Below, piece by piece: positions 16,201 to 27,909 of a stretch of 59,912 bases of DNA. The notes under the pieces were generated by a model. That model was not told where the DNA came from. It worked only from the letters and a program-made list of their open reading frames with translations, and searched no databases. Numbering within the stretch: the first letter of the stretch is position 1; every line of letters starts with the position of its first letter. The DNA is taken from NCBI GenBank assembly GCA_959601025.1, contig CAUGOD010000016.1, positions 1 to 59,912 on the forward strand, given 5' to 3'. The DNA comes from an uncultured Oscillospiraceae bacterium (GTDB taxonomy: Bacteria; Bacillota; Clostridia; Oscillospirales; Acutalibacteraceae). The position numbers and the translations under genes are program-made.

Positions 16201-19200
16201 CGGCGGCGTCGACCGCACGGCGCTTGCAGGAAAAGGTAGAGCTCGCTCCGCTGTATAACGAAAAACGGCATCTTTTCCACATTGGCCTGGACCCCGATAC
16301 CGGGGAACGCAGTCCCTCTTACTACGACCTGCTGATGAGCGAAAGCCGGATGACCGGGTATTACGCCATCGCGACCCGGCAGATTCCCAAAAAGCACTGG
16401 GGCGCGCTGGGCCGCCCGCTCGCCCGTTCAGGCAGCGCGGTGGGGCCGATTTCCTGGTCGGGCACGATGTTTGAATTCTTCATGCCCCGCCTCCTACTCC
16501 CGGCGGAGGAGGGGACAATGGGCTACGAAGCGCTGCGCTTCTGCCTTCACTGCCAGCGGCGGAGGCCGCCCCGGGAGATCCCCTGGGGTATCTCGGAGAG
16601 CGGCTTTTATGCCTTTGACAGCAATCTGAACTACCAGTATAAGGCCCACGGCGTTCCCCGGCTCGCCCTCAAGCGGGGGCTGGGCGGGGAACTGGTGATT
16701 TCCCCCTACTCCTCCTTCCTCGCCCTCACTACCGACCCGGACGCGGCTCTGCGGAACCTCGCCCGGCTGGAAAAGCGGGGAATGACCGGAAGCTGCGGGT
16801 TTTATGAAGCCGCCGACTTTACTCCCTCCCGGGCGGCGCGGGGCGGGTATTCCATCGTACGAAGCTACATGGCCCACCACGTGGGAATGAGCCTGGTCGC
16901 CTGCGCCAATGCGGCGATGGACGACCGCTTTGTCCGCCGCTTTCTGCGGGACGAGGACATGGCGCGGGCTGGGGAGCTGCTGGCGGAAAAGGCGCCCGAC
17001 GCGGGGACGGTCTATGACCCGGTAAAAGAAAGCCGCGTCCCCGCTCTGCCGGGAAGAGAGCCCGTCATGAGCGAGGAAATTCCCCATCCCAATCCGCGCA
17101 CGCCCCGGATGCTCCTCCTTGCCGGCGCGGAATGGCAGCTCGCCGTCACCGACACAGGGGCAGGCTTCTCCGTCTCCCACGGACTGGATATTCATCGGGT
17201 AAGCGACGACCTGCTCCGCGCCCCGCAGGGGATCTTCGTCGTGGTGGACGGAGGAAACGGTCCCTTTTCCCTCACCGCCGCCCCCAGCTACGCCGACTTT
17301 GGCGGGGAAAATCCTCCTGTCCGTCGAGCGGAATTCCACCCCGGCGCGGCGATCTTCACCGCCGAGCAGGGAGAACTGGAGGCCGGGATGCGGGCAATGG
17401 TCCACCCACGCCTGCCCTGCGAGCAGCGGCAGGTGGTGCTGAAAAACCATTCCGGCAAGCGAATGCGGGCGATGGTGCTTTTCTACTTCGAGCCCAGCCT
17501 GGCCCGGCGGGAGGACGCACAGGCTCACCCCGCCTTCTCCCGCCTTTTCCTCGCCGTGCATAAGGACCCGGCTGCCTCCGCTCTGTTCGTCACCCGCCGC
17601 CAGCGGCTGGGCGAACCTCCCGCCTGTCTGGCCGCGGGACTGCTGGACGGGGCGGATTTCGAATACGAAGCCTCCCGCGAAGCGCTGCTTTCCCGTCCGG
17701 AGGGAATCTCCTCCCTCCCTGCCTGCCTGAAAAAGCCCTTTGCCAATCAAGGTGAAGGGGTGCCGGACAGTGCGGTCGCCCTGCGGCTGACCGTAGAGCT
17801 TCCACCCCGCGCCCAACGCTCGGTCACGCTGGTGCTGGCCGCTGCGCCCACGGCGGCGGAAGCCGCCAACCGGCTGATTGAGGCCCGGCGGGAGGGGCTG
17901 CTTTCGGCCGATCGGGCCGCGCCCTCCCCCTTCGGCGGGGTGGAGGCGCAGCTCGCCGCACAGATTCTGCCCGACCTGTTCTATCCGCCCCGGATGGACC
18001 GGGAATGGGCCGCCGCCGCCCGGGAAAATATCCGGGGGCAGGACGCCCTCTGGGGGCTGGGTATTTCGGGGGACTACCCGCTCGTCCTGATCGAAATCCA
18101 CAACGCGGCCGACGCCTCCCGTGCGGAGCCGTATATGCGGCTCCACCGCTCCCTGCGACTGGGCGGGGTGGAGACGGAACTGGCGGTCGCCTACCGCGAG
18201 GGCGGGGAATACGATGCGCCGGTGCTGGATGCCCTGCGGATGGCCGCGGCCAACGCCGGAGCGGAGGATGCTCTCGGGAAACGGGGGGGCATCCATCTGG
18301 TCAACCTGACCGCTCACGGCGAAGGGGCGCTCGCCCTGCTCGCCGCCGTCTGCCGCCACAACGGGGCGCGGGATTTGCAGCGGGCAGGCCTGCCACCGGC
18401 GGAATACCGGCCGGCGTCCATCCTTCCTGCCGAACCGCTCCCTCCCGCCGGCGCTCCGGCGGAAAAAGGGACGGCCGCTCCGCTGCTCCTGCCGGGCGGG
18501 GAATTCCGGAACGGCCGGTTCCGGATAGACCCATCCCCCCACAGAGAGGGAGTCGCCGCAGGAGCGAACGCCTTCCGCCTCCCCTGGTGCCATGTGCTGG
18601 CCAACCAGACCTTCGGCACGCTGGTATCGGATAAGGCGCTTGGCTTCACCTGGGCGGGAAACGCCCGGGAAAACAAGCTCACCCCCTGGCAGAACGACAC
18701 CGCCTCCGATAACCGGGGGGAGCTGCTGCTGGTACGGGTCGGCGGACAGATTCGGGACGCGGTGTGGGGCGCGGTTCCTACCTATGGGGAAAACTTCGCC
18801 CGGTACGACGGGCGGCTGGAATTTCCGGGCGGAATCGTCCTGGAAACCGCCGTAACCGTCCGCGTCCCAGAACGGGGCCCATGGAAGACCATTACAATGG
18901 AAGTCGAAAACCGAGGAGAAGCGGGAAATACAGGAGAGGAGGAAATCGATATGCAGGCCGCCTATTATATCGAGCCGGTGCTCGGGGTGAACCGCGGGAA
19001 CGCGCGGCACACCGCCTCCAAATGGGAAAACGGGACGCTCCTGCTTCATAACCCCTTCGCCGCGGTGAAGGGGGCGGCGGTTCTGACCGCCGACGGCGGG
19101 GCGGACGGCTGCGACTGCGACCGGGGGAGCTTTCTCGCCGGAAGCTGGGGCGGCGGCACCCTTTCCCCCCTGCCCGATCCCTGCGCGGCGGTGATCGTCC

Positions 19201-20849
19201 GGCGGAAGCTCCCGCCCCGGCGGCGGGAAACGATCTCCTTCGTGCTCGGCTTTGCCTCCGGCGAACAGCCGGAGCAGGCCCTTGCCGCCGCCCGGCGTCT
19301 TCCCGCCCTCGCCTGGAAAGCGCCAAAAGAAGCGGACAATACCGCGCCGGCTGCAAAAGCTGCTCCCGCTGCTCCGGTCTCCCCCCGCATCCGTACCCCC
19401 GACCCTTGCCTCAACGCTCTGGCAGAGGACTGGCTTCCCCGCCAGGTCCTGCGCTGCCGTCTGTTTGCCCGTACCGGCTTTTACCAGTGCGGCGGGGCAT
19501 GGGGCTTCCGCGATCAGCTGCAGGATTCCCTCGCCGCGCTTTGGATCAACCCCGCCGTTGTCCGCCGCCAGCTGATGCGGTGCGCCGCCGTCCAATTCGA
19601 GGAAGGAGACGTGCTCCACTGGTGGCATCGGCTGCCGAAAAGCCTGCGGGGGGTGAGAACCCGCTGCTCGGATGACCTGCTCTGGCTTCCCTTCGTTGCA
19701 GCGGAATATATCGACTTCACCGGGGACGACGGAGTGCTGGACGCCCGCATCCGCTGGCTGACAGGACCGGCCCTCGAACCGGACGAGCAGGATCGGTACT
19801 TTGAGCCGGGCCGCACCGATTACGCCGACCCGCTCTACCTTCACTGTGTCCGGGCGCTGGAGCGGGGAGCCACTCACGGCGCGCACGGCCTTCCCCTGAT
19901 CGGGAGCGGGGACTGGAACGACGGCTTCAATCTTCTCGGCGCGCAGGGGAAGGGCGAAAGCGTTTGGTTGGGGATGTTCCTCGCTATGGTGCTCGATCGC
20001 TTCGCCCCCCTGTGCGAAAAACGGGGAGAAGCCGAACGGGCGGCGGCCTTTCGCCAATGGGCGGCGGACTACCGGTCAGCGGCGGACGGCTGCTTTGCCA
20101 CCGACCGGTACCTGCGGGCCTGGTTCGACGACGGCGCTCCTCTCGGCGCAGCGGGCGCTTCCGCCTGTGCGGTGGACAGCCTGACCCAGAGCTTCGCCGT
20201 GCTCTGCGGCCTGCCGAAAAAACGGACCGACGCGGCGCTGGATACCGCCCTCGCCCAACTGGTGGACCGGGAGCACGGGGTGATCCGGCTGCTCACGCCC
20301 CCCTTTGACCGGGCTGAAGCGGATTCCCGCCCGGTGGGATATATCGCCGCCTATCCCCCGGGCGTACGAGAAAACGGCGGGCAGTACACCCATGCGGCGG
20401 TCTGGCTCGCCATCGCCCTGCTGGAAACCGGGAGGACGGACGAGGGATTCGAACTTCTCCGTCTGCTCAACACGGCGCAGAAATACGCCGACGGCCGGGG
20501 GGACGAGTACAAGGGCGAACCCTACGCCCTCGCCGGGGACGTGTACGCCAACCGGGAGTGTCCCGGCCGTGCGGGCTGGACGCAGTACACCGGCTCGGCG
20601 GGCTGGTATTATACGGCGGTGCTCCGGCATCTGCTGGGGCTGCGGCCCCATGGGGACTGGCTGGAGCTGTCCCCCCGCCTTCCCGCCCGGTGGGAGGGAT
20701 ACGAGGTCTCCCTCACCCTCGGCGGGTCGGCGCTGTCCATCCGGGTGCGCCGGGGAAAGGAACGGCTGACGGTGGATGGCCGCTCCGCCGACCGCATTCC
20801 GCTGGACGGCGCTCCTCACAAGGTGGAGAGGAACGTCCCGGCGGAATAG
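13263..20849 (+). CDS. Cyclic beta-1,2-glucan synthase homologue (GT84 + GH94)
   Basis: About 2,528 residues. After a helical N-terminus come membrane segments (about 278-317, 668-720, 793-830). Between them lies a GT84-type domain with LLALDADTGML (DxD near 483-485) and QVLSHDILEG (near 600). A glucoamylase-like domain (PF10091) spans about 900-1230 (DSGNFVCCLVALRQA, SESRMTGYYAIA, YMAHHVGMSLVA). Beta-sandwich regions follow, then a GH94 phosphorylase-type barrel with GSGDWNDGFN (general acid Asp near 2217) and GWTQYTGSAGWYY. In ChvB/NdvB proteins GT84 makes linear beta-1,2-glucan on the protein, the middle domain cyclises it and GH94 trims it. All landmarks seem intact. ATG at 13263 is preferred; TTG at 13257 is 6 nt after AAAGG. 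Very long antisense frames here are composition artefacts. Confidence 0.92.
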   Translation: MTDKTEKTPFKPFQNSEPGGSPDVAQYAGLARECLAGPAVPGSLRPLRREVRRALKTLRRAGRASVSGETGFREWLDDNYHLLSREGEQLLSDLRFAGRVPLAGRQPMLCLLLRRLVNEAGAPDEEGLDTLIAEAGKIRPLTVFELEQLPLCLRAALVLTAADACRETGAEAERLIAAAVNGLRAAADLDFDGLTERHSIVERLLRKDPAGVYPKMDDRSRADYRRRTALAAQRTGRSEADIAEALLNKAEQGSSPRERHVGAPLSALDSDRKRKGRGRALLLLSALLPLPLAILLALWAGNGWAAILLYLPLFELLRPLLQHLLLQGIPPRRLSRLALDGVIPEEGRTVIAVSSLLPSAASAEKTAKHLFELYNTNGRGAVQVCLLADLPQAAYPTLPGDGADIAAMQRQIRRLNRRCDGHFILAVRPREYSETMRAYTGRERKRGAIAELIRVIRGGESRFLAFEGDLCLLRRTKYLLALDADTGMLMDTAAELVGVALHPLNRAVVSAGANGKPRVTEGHGLFAPRIGAELKSANRTAFSRAMAGVGGVTPYDVPAGDLYMDCFSAGIFTGKGLIDVEAFAAAAEPELPAEQVLSHDILEGCLLNAGLVSDVEMTDGCPAGMGSWLDRLHRWIRGDWQNAPFLWNHALPLTGLDKWKLADNIRRSITPAACLLCLLLSPLFDGRAGQLLALTGLLAPVAGNLLAALLALLQGGWMTLGGRYYSRVLPRAMGALTQAWYTLTMLPATALTGADGACRAIARLLSRRRMLEWTTAAQAEKRRTGWGEAFRRFWPSLLIAVFLLVFGSGFARLGGLVFLFLLPLAVVSARTVPARDARSLTPGQKERVGAYAAAMWRYYEEHCTAAEHYLPPDNVQEAPVWRVAHRTSPTNIGLYLLCIAAARDFGLIDDEGMLDRAERTLATIEKLEKWKGNLYNWYDTRTLRPLSPRYVSTVDSGNFVCCLVALRQALSELQGPRAEAAASTARRLQEKVELAPLYNEKRHLFHIGLDPDTGERSPSYYDLLMSESRMTGYYAIATRQIPKKHWGALGRPLARSGSAVGPISWSGTMFEFFMPRLLLPAEEGTMGYEALRFCLHCQRRRPPREIPWGISESGFYAFDSNLNYQYKAHGVPRLALKRGLGGELVISPYSSFLALTTDPDAALRNLARLEKRGMTGSCGFYEAADFTPSRAARGGYSIVRSYMAHHVGMSLVACANAAMDDRFVRRFLRDEDMARAGELLAEKAPDAGTVYDPVKESRVPALPGREPVMSEEIPHPNPRTPRMLLLAGAEWQLAVTDTGAGFSVSHGLDIHRVSDDLLRAPQGIFVVVDGGNGPFSLTAAPSYADFGGENPPVRRAEFHPGAAIFTAEQGELEAGMRAMVHPRLPCEQRQVVLKNHSGKRMRAMVLFYFEPSLARREDAQAHPAFSRLFLAVHKDPAASALFVTRRQRLGEPPACLAAGLLDGADFEYEASREALLSRPEGISSLPACLKKPFANQGEGVPDSAVALRLTVELPPRAQRSVTLVLAAAPTAAEAANRLIEARREGLLSADRAAPSPFGGVEAQLAAQILPDLFYPPRMDREWAAAARENIRGQDALWGLGISGDYPLVLIEIHNAADASRAEPYMRLHRSLRLGGVETELAVAYREGGEYDAPVLDALRMAAANAGAEDALGKRGGIHLVNLTAHGEGALALLAAVCRHNGARDLQRAGLPPAEYRPASILPAEPLPPAGAPAEKGTAAPLLLPGGEFRNGRFRIDPSPHREGVAAGANAFRLPWCHVLANQTFGTLVSDKALGFTWAGNARENKLTPWQNDTASDNRGELLLVRVGGQIRDAVWGAVPTYGENFARYDGRLEFPGGIVLETAVTVRVPERGPWKTITMEVENRGEAGNTGEEEIDMQAAYYIEPVLGVNRGNARHTASKWENGTLLLHNPFAAVKGAAVLTADGGADGCDCDRGSFLAGSWGGGTLSPLPDPCAAVIVRRKLPPRRRETISFVLGFASGEQPEQALAAARRLPALAWKAPKEADNTAPAAKAAPAAPVSPRIRTPDPCLNALAEDWLPRQVLRCRLFARTGFYQCGGAWGFRDQLQDSLAALWINPAVVRRQLMRCAAVQFEEGDVLHWWHRLPKSLRGVRTRCSDDLLWLPFVAAEYIDFTGDDGVLDARIRWLTGPALEPDEQDRYFEPGRTDYADPLYLHCVRALERGATHGAHGLPLIGSGDWNDGFNLLGAQGKGESVWLGMFLAMVLDRFAPLCEKRGEAERAAAFRQWAADYRSAADGCFATDRYLRAWFDDGAPLGAAGASACAVDSLTQSFAVLCGLPKKRTDAALDTALAQLVDREHGVIRLLTPPFDRAEADSRPVGYIAAYPPGVRENGGQYTHAAVWLAIALLETGRTDEGFELLRLLNTAQKYADGRGDEYKGEPYALAGDVYANRECPGRAGWTQYTGSAGWYYTAVLRHLLGLRPHGDWLELSPRLPARWEGYEVSLTLGGSALSIRVRRGKERLTVDGRSADRIPLDGAPHKVERNVPAE

Positions 20850-20893
20850 GATTAGCGTGCAGCAGGAAACCATGCGGATGCAGAAATATACCT

Positions 20894-20924
20894 GAAGGGC
20901 CGGAGGCAAAGCCTCCGGCCCTTC
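20894..20924. terminator. Bidirectional hairpin between convergent genes
   Basis: A perfect 14-bp stem GAAGGGCCGGAGGC/GCCTCCGGCCCTTC with an AAA loop. It lacks a T run on either side but lies exactly between convergent genes. Confidence 0.65.
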
Positions 20925-20949
20925 AAACCGATATCGGCGGGTGCAGCGT

Positions 20950-21513
20950 TCACATGCATTGCAACAAACGCGTCATTTCGCGCACACCTTTTTCCTGCGA
21001 TGTAATAATGGCCCGTAATATAGGAACCAGCTCCGGACAAATCGAATAACGGAGCGCATTTTTCGACATCCGTATGGCGCCTTCGTGATGCGGGATCATT
21101 TCCCTCATAAAATCCGCGTTGATGTTATTATCCGCGCAGGCGTTCTGCATTTGTGAAAACATTGTCCCGGTTATCTGACGGAATCCCTTCTGATAAAGAC
21201 ACAAATCCTGCTCGGAGCTGGAAAGGACGCTGCATTTATTCAATATCGCCTGCATGTTCTCAATGCTTTTCGTTTGCTCCGATATAATATTCTGGGCAAT
21301 GCTTTGTAAGGGAAGACATGTCGTATACTGCAAAAGATTGCACGACATCTCTATCGCCGCCCGATGGTGAGGGATCATCTGCACGATGAAGTTGTGCGAT
21401 ACACTGTCTGTAAGCTCCGCTTCGGTCATCCCGGCGATCATTTCGTCCAGTATTGCGTAAAACTGGCATAGATATTCCTTGGTGACATCACTGAATTGTT
21501 GATTGCAGAACAT
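20950..21513 (-). CDS. Tandem DUF305 protein
   Basis: 187 residues made of two DUF305 (ferritin-like) modules, each with its metal-binding-type motif: MIPHHRAAIEM and MIPHHEGAIRM, plus SEQ and SQE helices. There is no signal peptide, so it looks cytoplasmic, unlike many DUF305 proteins. Several cysteines (CNQQ, SCNLLQYTTC, NKCS, DLCLY) are unusual. Family proteins are linked to metal, often copper, handling. AAAGGAGGTG sits 6 nt before the ATG at 21513; the longer GTG reading starts inside the ribosome site. Confidence 0.88.
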   Translation of the reverse strand: MFCNQQFSDVTKEYLCQFYAILDEMIAGMTEAELTDSVSHNFIVQMIPHHRAAIEMSCNLLQYTTCLPLQSIAQNIISEQTKSIENMQAILNKCSVLSSSEQDLCLYQKGFRQITGTMFSQMQNACADNNINADFMREMIPHHEGAIRMSKNALRYSICPELVPILRAIITSQEKGVREMTRLLQCM

Positions 21514-21610
21514 TTTGTACACCTCCTTTTTTAGTTTATGCCCTATGAATTTAACGGGTTACACCTGACTTGACGGGAACCCCAGGGGCAGCATAAATAT
21601 GGAAAGGAAA

Positions 21611-21634
21611 CAGCCGCTTCCGAAGAAGCGGCTG
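21611..21634 (-). terminator. Hairpin downstream of the decayed surface-protein region
   Basis: A 10-bp stem CAGCCGCTTC/GAAGCGGCTG with a CGAA loop. On the minus strand it is followed by TTTCC, fitting a terminator for leftward transcripts. Confidence 0.6.
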
Positions 21635-21639
21635 AAAGC

Positions 21640-21912
21640 CTTAACAACCATGTGAACACAAAATCCTGTGTATACCTTCCGCATCAACCGTTAATTCTGT
21701 GGAAAACAACGGCTTATCTATGGTGATTTCTACAAAAGTGCAGTTTGCTCGGACTGCCATTTGCAATTATTGCTGTTCCAGGTTTCAGACCTGAAATTGA
21801 GAAACCGGAGAGCTCTACTATGTCATCTCCGCTAAGTATTTCCACATTCTGATCTGTCCATTCAGAATATTTTCGGCTGGCAATACAGGGGCACAGCCGG
21901 TACTGGTAATCT
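21640..21912 (-). pseudogene. Remnant of a bacterial Ig-like (Big_2-type) domain
   Basis: No intact gene, but minus-strand translation in two successive frames gives SEWTDQNVEILSGDDIVELS, then GFSISGLKPGTAIIANG and (after a frame change near 21735) TFVEITIDKPLFSTELTV. The GLKPGTA turn and Trp/Val spacing resemble bacterial Ig-like repeats of surface proteins. It lies directly downstream of the broken YD-repeat gene and may be its decayed C-terminus or a neighbouring surface protein. Confidence 0.55.
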
Positions 21913-24255
21913 TTATAAGCGGTCGGTCACTTCCTCATTCCGGGACGTATCCTCATCCACCGTATACCCGGCGGCGTTTCCTCTCGCGTCGGTCTCCCGG
22001 ATGAGATCGTTGCCCGCGTTCGACGCATTGTTCCCGGCAGGAGTATACCCGAAGGCGCGGTAGATCGTCCCGAACTCCCCGTCCGTAAACGTGGTTTCGG
22101 TCAGCGCATTCCCATACGCGTCCTTCTTTTCCTCAAAGGCCGGCGCGGTATCCTCAGCCGCCGTCTCGTCGGCGTCATCGGCTCCGCCCGTGCTCTCCGT
22201 CACAAAATCGCTCGCCGACAGCCCGGTCTCCACGCTGTTTCTTGTCAGCTGGATATTACCAAAGTACGCCGCGCCGCAGTTGTAGCTGTAATCGCAGTAT
22301 ACCTGTACATACTGGATGATCCGGTACTTTTCCTTGCTGAACTCCACCGACGCGAACTGCCATTCCTCTGTGCAGGGGGAGAATTCAGCCACATGCTCTT
22401 CCATCCCGTACTCCCGGTATACGCTGTCGTAGTACTATACAGGGTTTCTTCGTTATTCGCGGCCCCGGTCCAGCCGCTCAGCGTCTCATCGGAGAAGCTG
22501 TGGTTCAGGAGCAGGTTGTCGGCGTTGCTGACGATGCCCGCTCCGCCGTCGCCCGCATACGGGTTGACGCCGCCCATCTCCCCATCGACGCCGACGTTGC
22601 CGTCCTCCGTGACCATGTACTGACTGACCACATTGCCGTCGTCGTCGAAAGTGTATACGGTTTGGATGACGCGATCCGCCGTCTCGCCCTCTGCGGTATC
22701 CTTCGGCTCGGTGGTTTGCACGGTTGTCCGGCCGGAGGCCACGGAATAGGAATAGACGGAGCTTGCGCCCGCGACGAAGGCCGCGCCTTCCACGCCGTAT
22801 TCCGCTACCTTTTGAAGCCGGTCCCCGGTGTATGCATAGGTCGCCTTGTACAGGGCCGCGTTATCCGCGTCCTTCAGAATCACTTCCGTCGGTTTGTAGG
22901 AGGTGCTGACGATCTCCACCTTTTTCCCGTCCGGATAGGTGACGCCGGACAGGGTCTCGCCGGTATAGGTATAGCATACGCTGGTGTTGTCGGGCGCAGT
23001 GATGGCGGTCAGATACCCCGCCGCGTTATACGAGAACCTGAACTCCCGGCCCGCGCCGTCGGTGACGGAGGTGAGCCGTCCGACCGTATAGGTGATATCC
23101 CGGTGGTTGCCGTATTCGTCCGTCGTACGGATCAGCCGGCCGCTGTCATCGAACCGATACGTCTCGCTGCCGACAGAGAGTTCTTTTTTAGCAGGGATCA
23201 TAGAGCAATTCCCCGCCGTTTACATCCCTATACAGGTTGTAACACTGCGTATTGCCGGTACAGCAGCCGGTTTTTGCGCTTTTCTTAAAATAGGTCTCCG
23301 CCCCGTTTTCATCGACGTATACATAGCCGCTGTAATTAGAGCCTTCGTGCTGAAACGTCGCCGAAAGCAGACTCTGCATCAGGTTCAGCTTCCAGCCGCG
23401 TCCGAGCCTCATCGCGCTGAAATCGGCGGTATTCAGCCGGATGGCGCTGTTGGCGGTGTACGGATAGGCCGAAAGCGCACTGTTGTACAGACGCCGGATG
23501 GTAACCGGCATACGGTTGCCGCCCCAGGCGAAATCCTCCGACTCGAACATCAGGTTGCCGCACTGCAGGTCAATGCTGCCCTGGCCGAAACGTCCCCGCT
23601 CATAGCTGTGCGTACGGTAAGAGGTATTGACGCCATAGCTCGACTCGTAAGTAATACAGAGCGTCGGCGCATACGAAGCGTTGGCGCTTCCGTAAAGCGT
23701 GACATTGTTCCGGCAGGAATTCGTCTCGTCGATCATTCTCATTACGAGACCAGCATACGAGGCTTCCCCCTTGCTGAGCCTGTCCGCTATTACCGTGAAA
23801 TGGAACCGTCCATCGGCCGCGGGCTTGACCTCAAAAAACACCCCGGTCGAAACTTCGCCGTTCGCGTCGATCATACAGGGCGAGGGAATACAAAACACCT
23901 CGTCTCCGCTCTCGGGGTCGGAGAACACGACCTGTTTCTCCTCCTCCCGGTATTCGACGGAAACATTCCGGCATTCCAGCGTAAAGGGATAGCGGTAAAC
24001 CTCCGCCTTCTCCCGGACAAGGATGTTTTCCTTGACGCCGTTTCCAGTTACGGTATATTCCACATCCGCACCGTTCATAACGCCGCCAAACATAAGGGCG
24101 TCCTTCGCCACGGCTTCCAGCGTATCCGCCAGCCGCTTCTGGAGCCTGGTCCGAACGCTCTGATTTCGCTGCTTTCCGTTCTTTCGAACAAACGCGGTAA
24201 TGCTGTGCATACCCTTTTCCACAGAAAACAGCTCATCGTTATTCCTTGGCAACAC
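21913..24255 (-). pseudogene. Fragmented YD-repeat (RHS-like) surface protein gene
   Basis: Three overlapping minus-strand frames form one former gene. Piece 1 (24255-23188) has a DNRLRE-like region (VTLYGSANASYAPTLCITYES) and the RHS entry segment (GGNRMPVTIRRLYNSALS). Piece 2 (about 23201-22245) has YD repeats (YRFDDSGRLIRTTDEYGN, FRFSYNAAGYLTAI) and a carbohydrate-binding-like segment. Piece 3 (22404-21913) ends in further YD motifs (DARGNAAGYTVDEDT). Frames change near 23195, where GGELLYDP continues as PAKKELSVG in the next frame, and near 22420, where a stop and frame change coincide. There is no signal peptide upstream, and the C-terminal core and toxin or anchor region are missing. 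Confidence 0.85.
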
Positions 24256-24502
24256 GGCTGCTTATGGCGAACGATGGGCTCTATTCACGACCGGATTTCT
24301 CCCGCATATCGGAAATGCTGGACAATGGACGAACAAATCACGGAAATGATCGAGATGGAGGAAGTGTTTTACCGGAGGGCCTGATGGATATTTGGGGTGA
24401 ACGACTGCCAATAAAATCATTGTTTTCGGAAGGCGGAACATCTTAAGCGTTCGCCTCCTCCACAGGAATGTTCCGGAGGGCCTGGCTTCCGATTTGCGGG
24501 CG
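24256..24502. other. Gap between decayed surface gene and valS
   Basis: No supportable gene. A 12-bp direct repeat CCGGAGGGCCTG occurs twice about 100 bp apart, possibly a rearrangement scar. Short rightward frames here lack ribosome sites. Confidence 0.4.
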
Positions 24503-27145
<2,643 letters not shown>

Positions 27146-27247
27146 TTTAACCATTCCTTATTGATAAATTGCCGCGCTGCTCGGCCCGCGGCGATGTTTC
27201 CCCGGTGTTTGGCCGCAACAGGAATGCCGCCTCAGTGACTGCTGTTT

Positions 27248-27276
27248 ATTCTATCACAGCGCCTGCCGGGTTGCAA
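27248..27276 (-). promoter_or_regulatory. Promoter of valS
   Basis: Minus-strand TTGCAA (27271-27276), 17-nt spacer, TAGAAT (27248-27253). Transcription would begin near 27241. Confidence 0.75.
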
Positions 27277-27373
27277 GCGGCTACTCCCGCCCGTTCCCTG
27301 CTTACAGCCTTTTACGGCTTGACGACTGCCGGCGAACGCGTCCGTTTTTCCTGACGCCGTTATTCCGCCATGC

Positions 27374-27603
27374 AAAAAGGCCGCGGACGAAACGTCCGCG
27401 GCCTCATACCTCAATCCACTCTCGCCGGCGGGCAAGCACATGCGGACGGACGCGGCGAACCGCTTCCCTCTGCGACCTGTTTGCCGGCGGATTTTTAAGG
27501 AAGCTCCGCTATACGTTCCGCCGTTTCTGCCGGATAACGGAGCCTACTACCTTGTGGATGAAAAACATCATGCGTTCTCCCTGCTCTCGCTGTATTCCTG
27601 TTT
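27374..27603 (-). ncRNA. Candidate small transcript with 20-codon ORF
   Basis: A leftward promoter TTTACA-N17-TATACT (27610-27638) and a strong terminator (stem GGCCGCGGACG/CGTCCGCGGCC, then TTTTT, 27374-27403) bracket about 230 nt with no annotated-size gene. Inside, AGGGAG precedes an ATG at 27571 opening a 20-residue frame (MMFFIHKVVGSVIRQKRRNV, stop 27509-27511). Further on, AATCC-GCCGGC can pair with GCCGGC...GGATT. It could be a small RNA, a small basic-tailed peptide, or both. No known RNA family was recognised. Confidence 0.35.
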
Positions 27604-27909
27604 CCGTTCAGTATAACAGAAACGCCGGCCGTTGTAAAGACTGTTACAAAGAAAAATCCGTTTTCCGGGCAAAAGCATAGAAACAGCCTGCATAAAAGAA
27701 GCATAAATCACGTCTTTGCTTCTCCAAACCGCAGGGAAATAATGATGATTCGTGGGTTTCCTTAAAAAATTTCCATTTTTCAGTAGGATAAAAACCGGAT
27801 TCGTGGTATGCTGGTTAGCGGAACGGCGGACCTGCTCCTCCCGGCGGCGGCAGGCCCCTTCCTCTGTTGTCCGATGATTCACCCTGCCGCCGGAGACGAG
27901 GAGCAAGCC

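Noticed and set aside
16494..20057. 1,187-residue minus-strand open frame across the glucan synthase gene
   Set aside because: It is antisense to a gene with clear catalytic motifs; strong third-position GC bias removes stops on the other strand. Its translation is low-complexity and has no ribosome site.
23092..24384. 430-residue plus-strand frame across the YD-repeat remnant
   Set aside because: The opposite strand shows clear YD and DNRLRE motifs; this is its shadow.
27155..27500. T-box leader for valS
   Set aside because: The strong hairpin at 27379-27403 lies upstream of the valS promoter and no GGTGG-ACCGCG element is present between promoter and gene.
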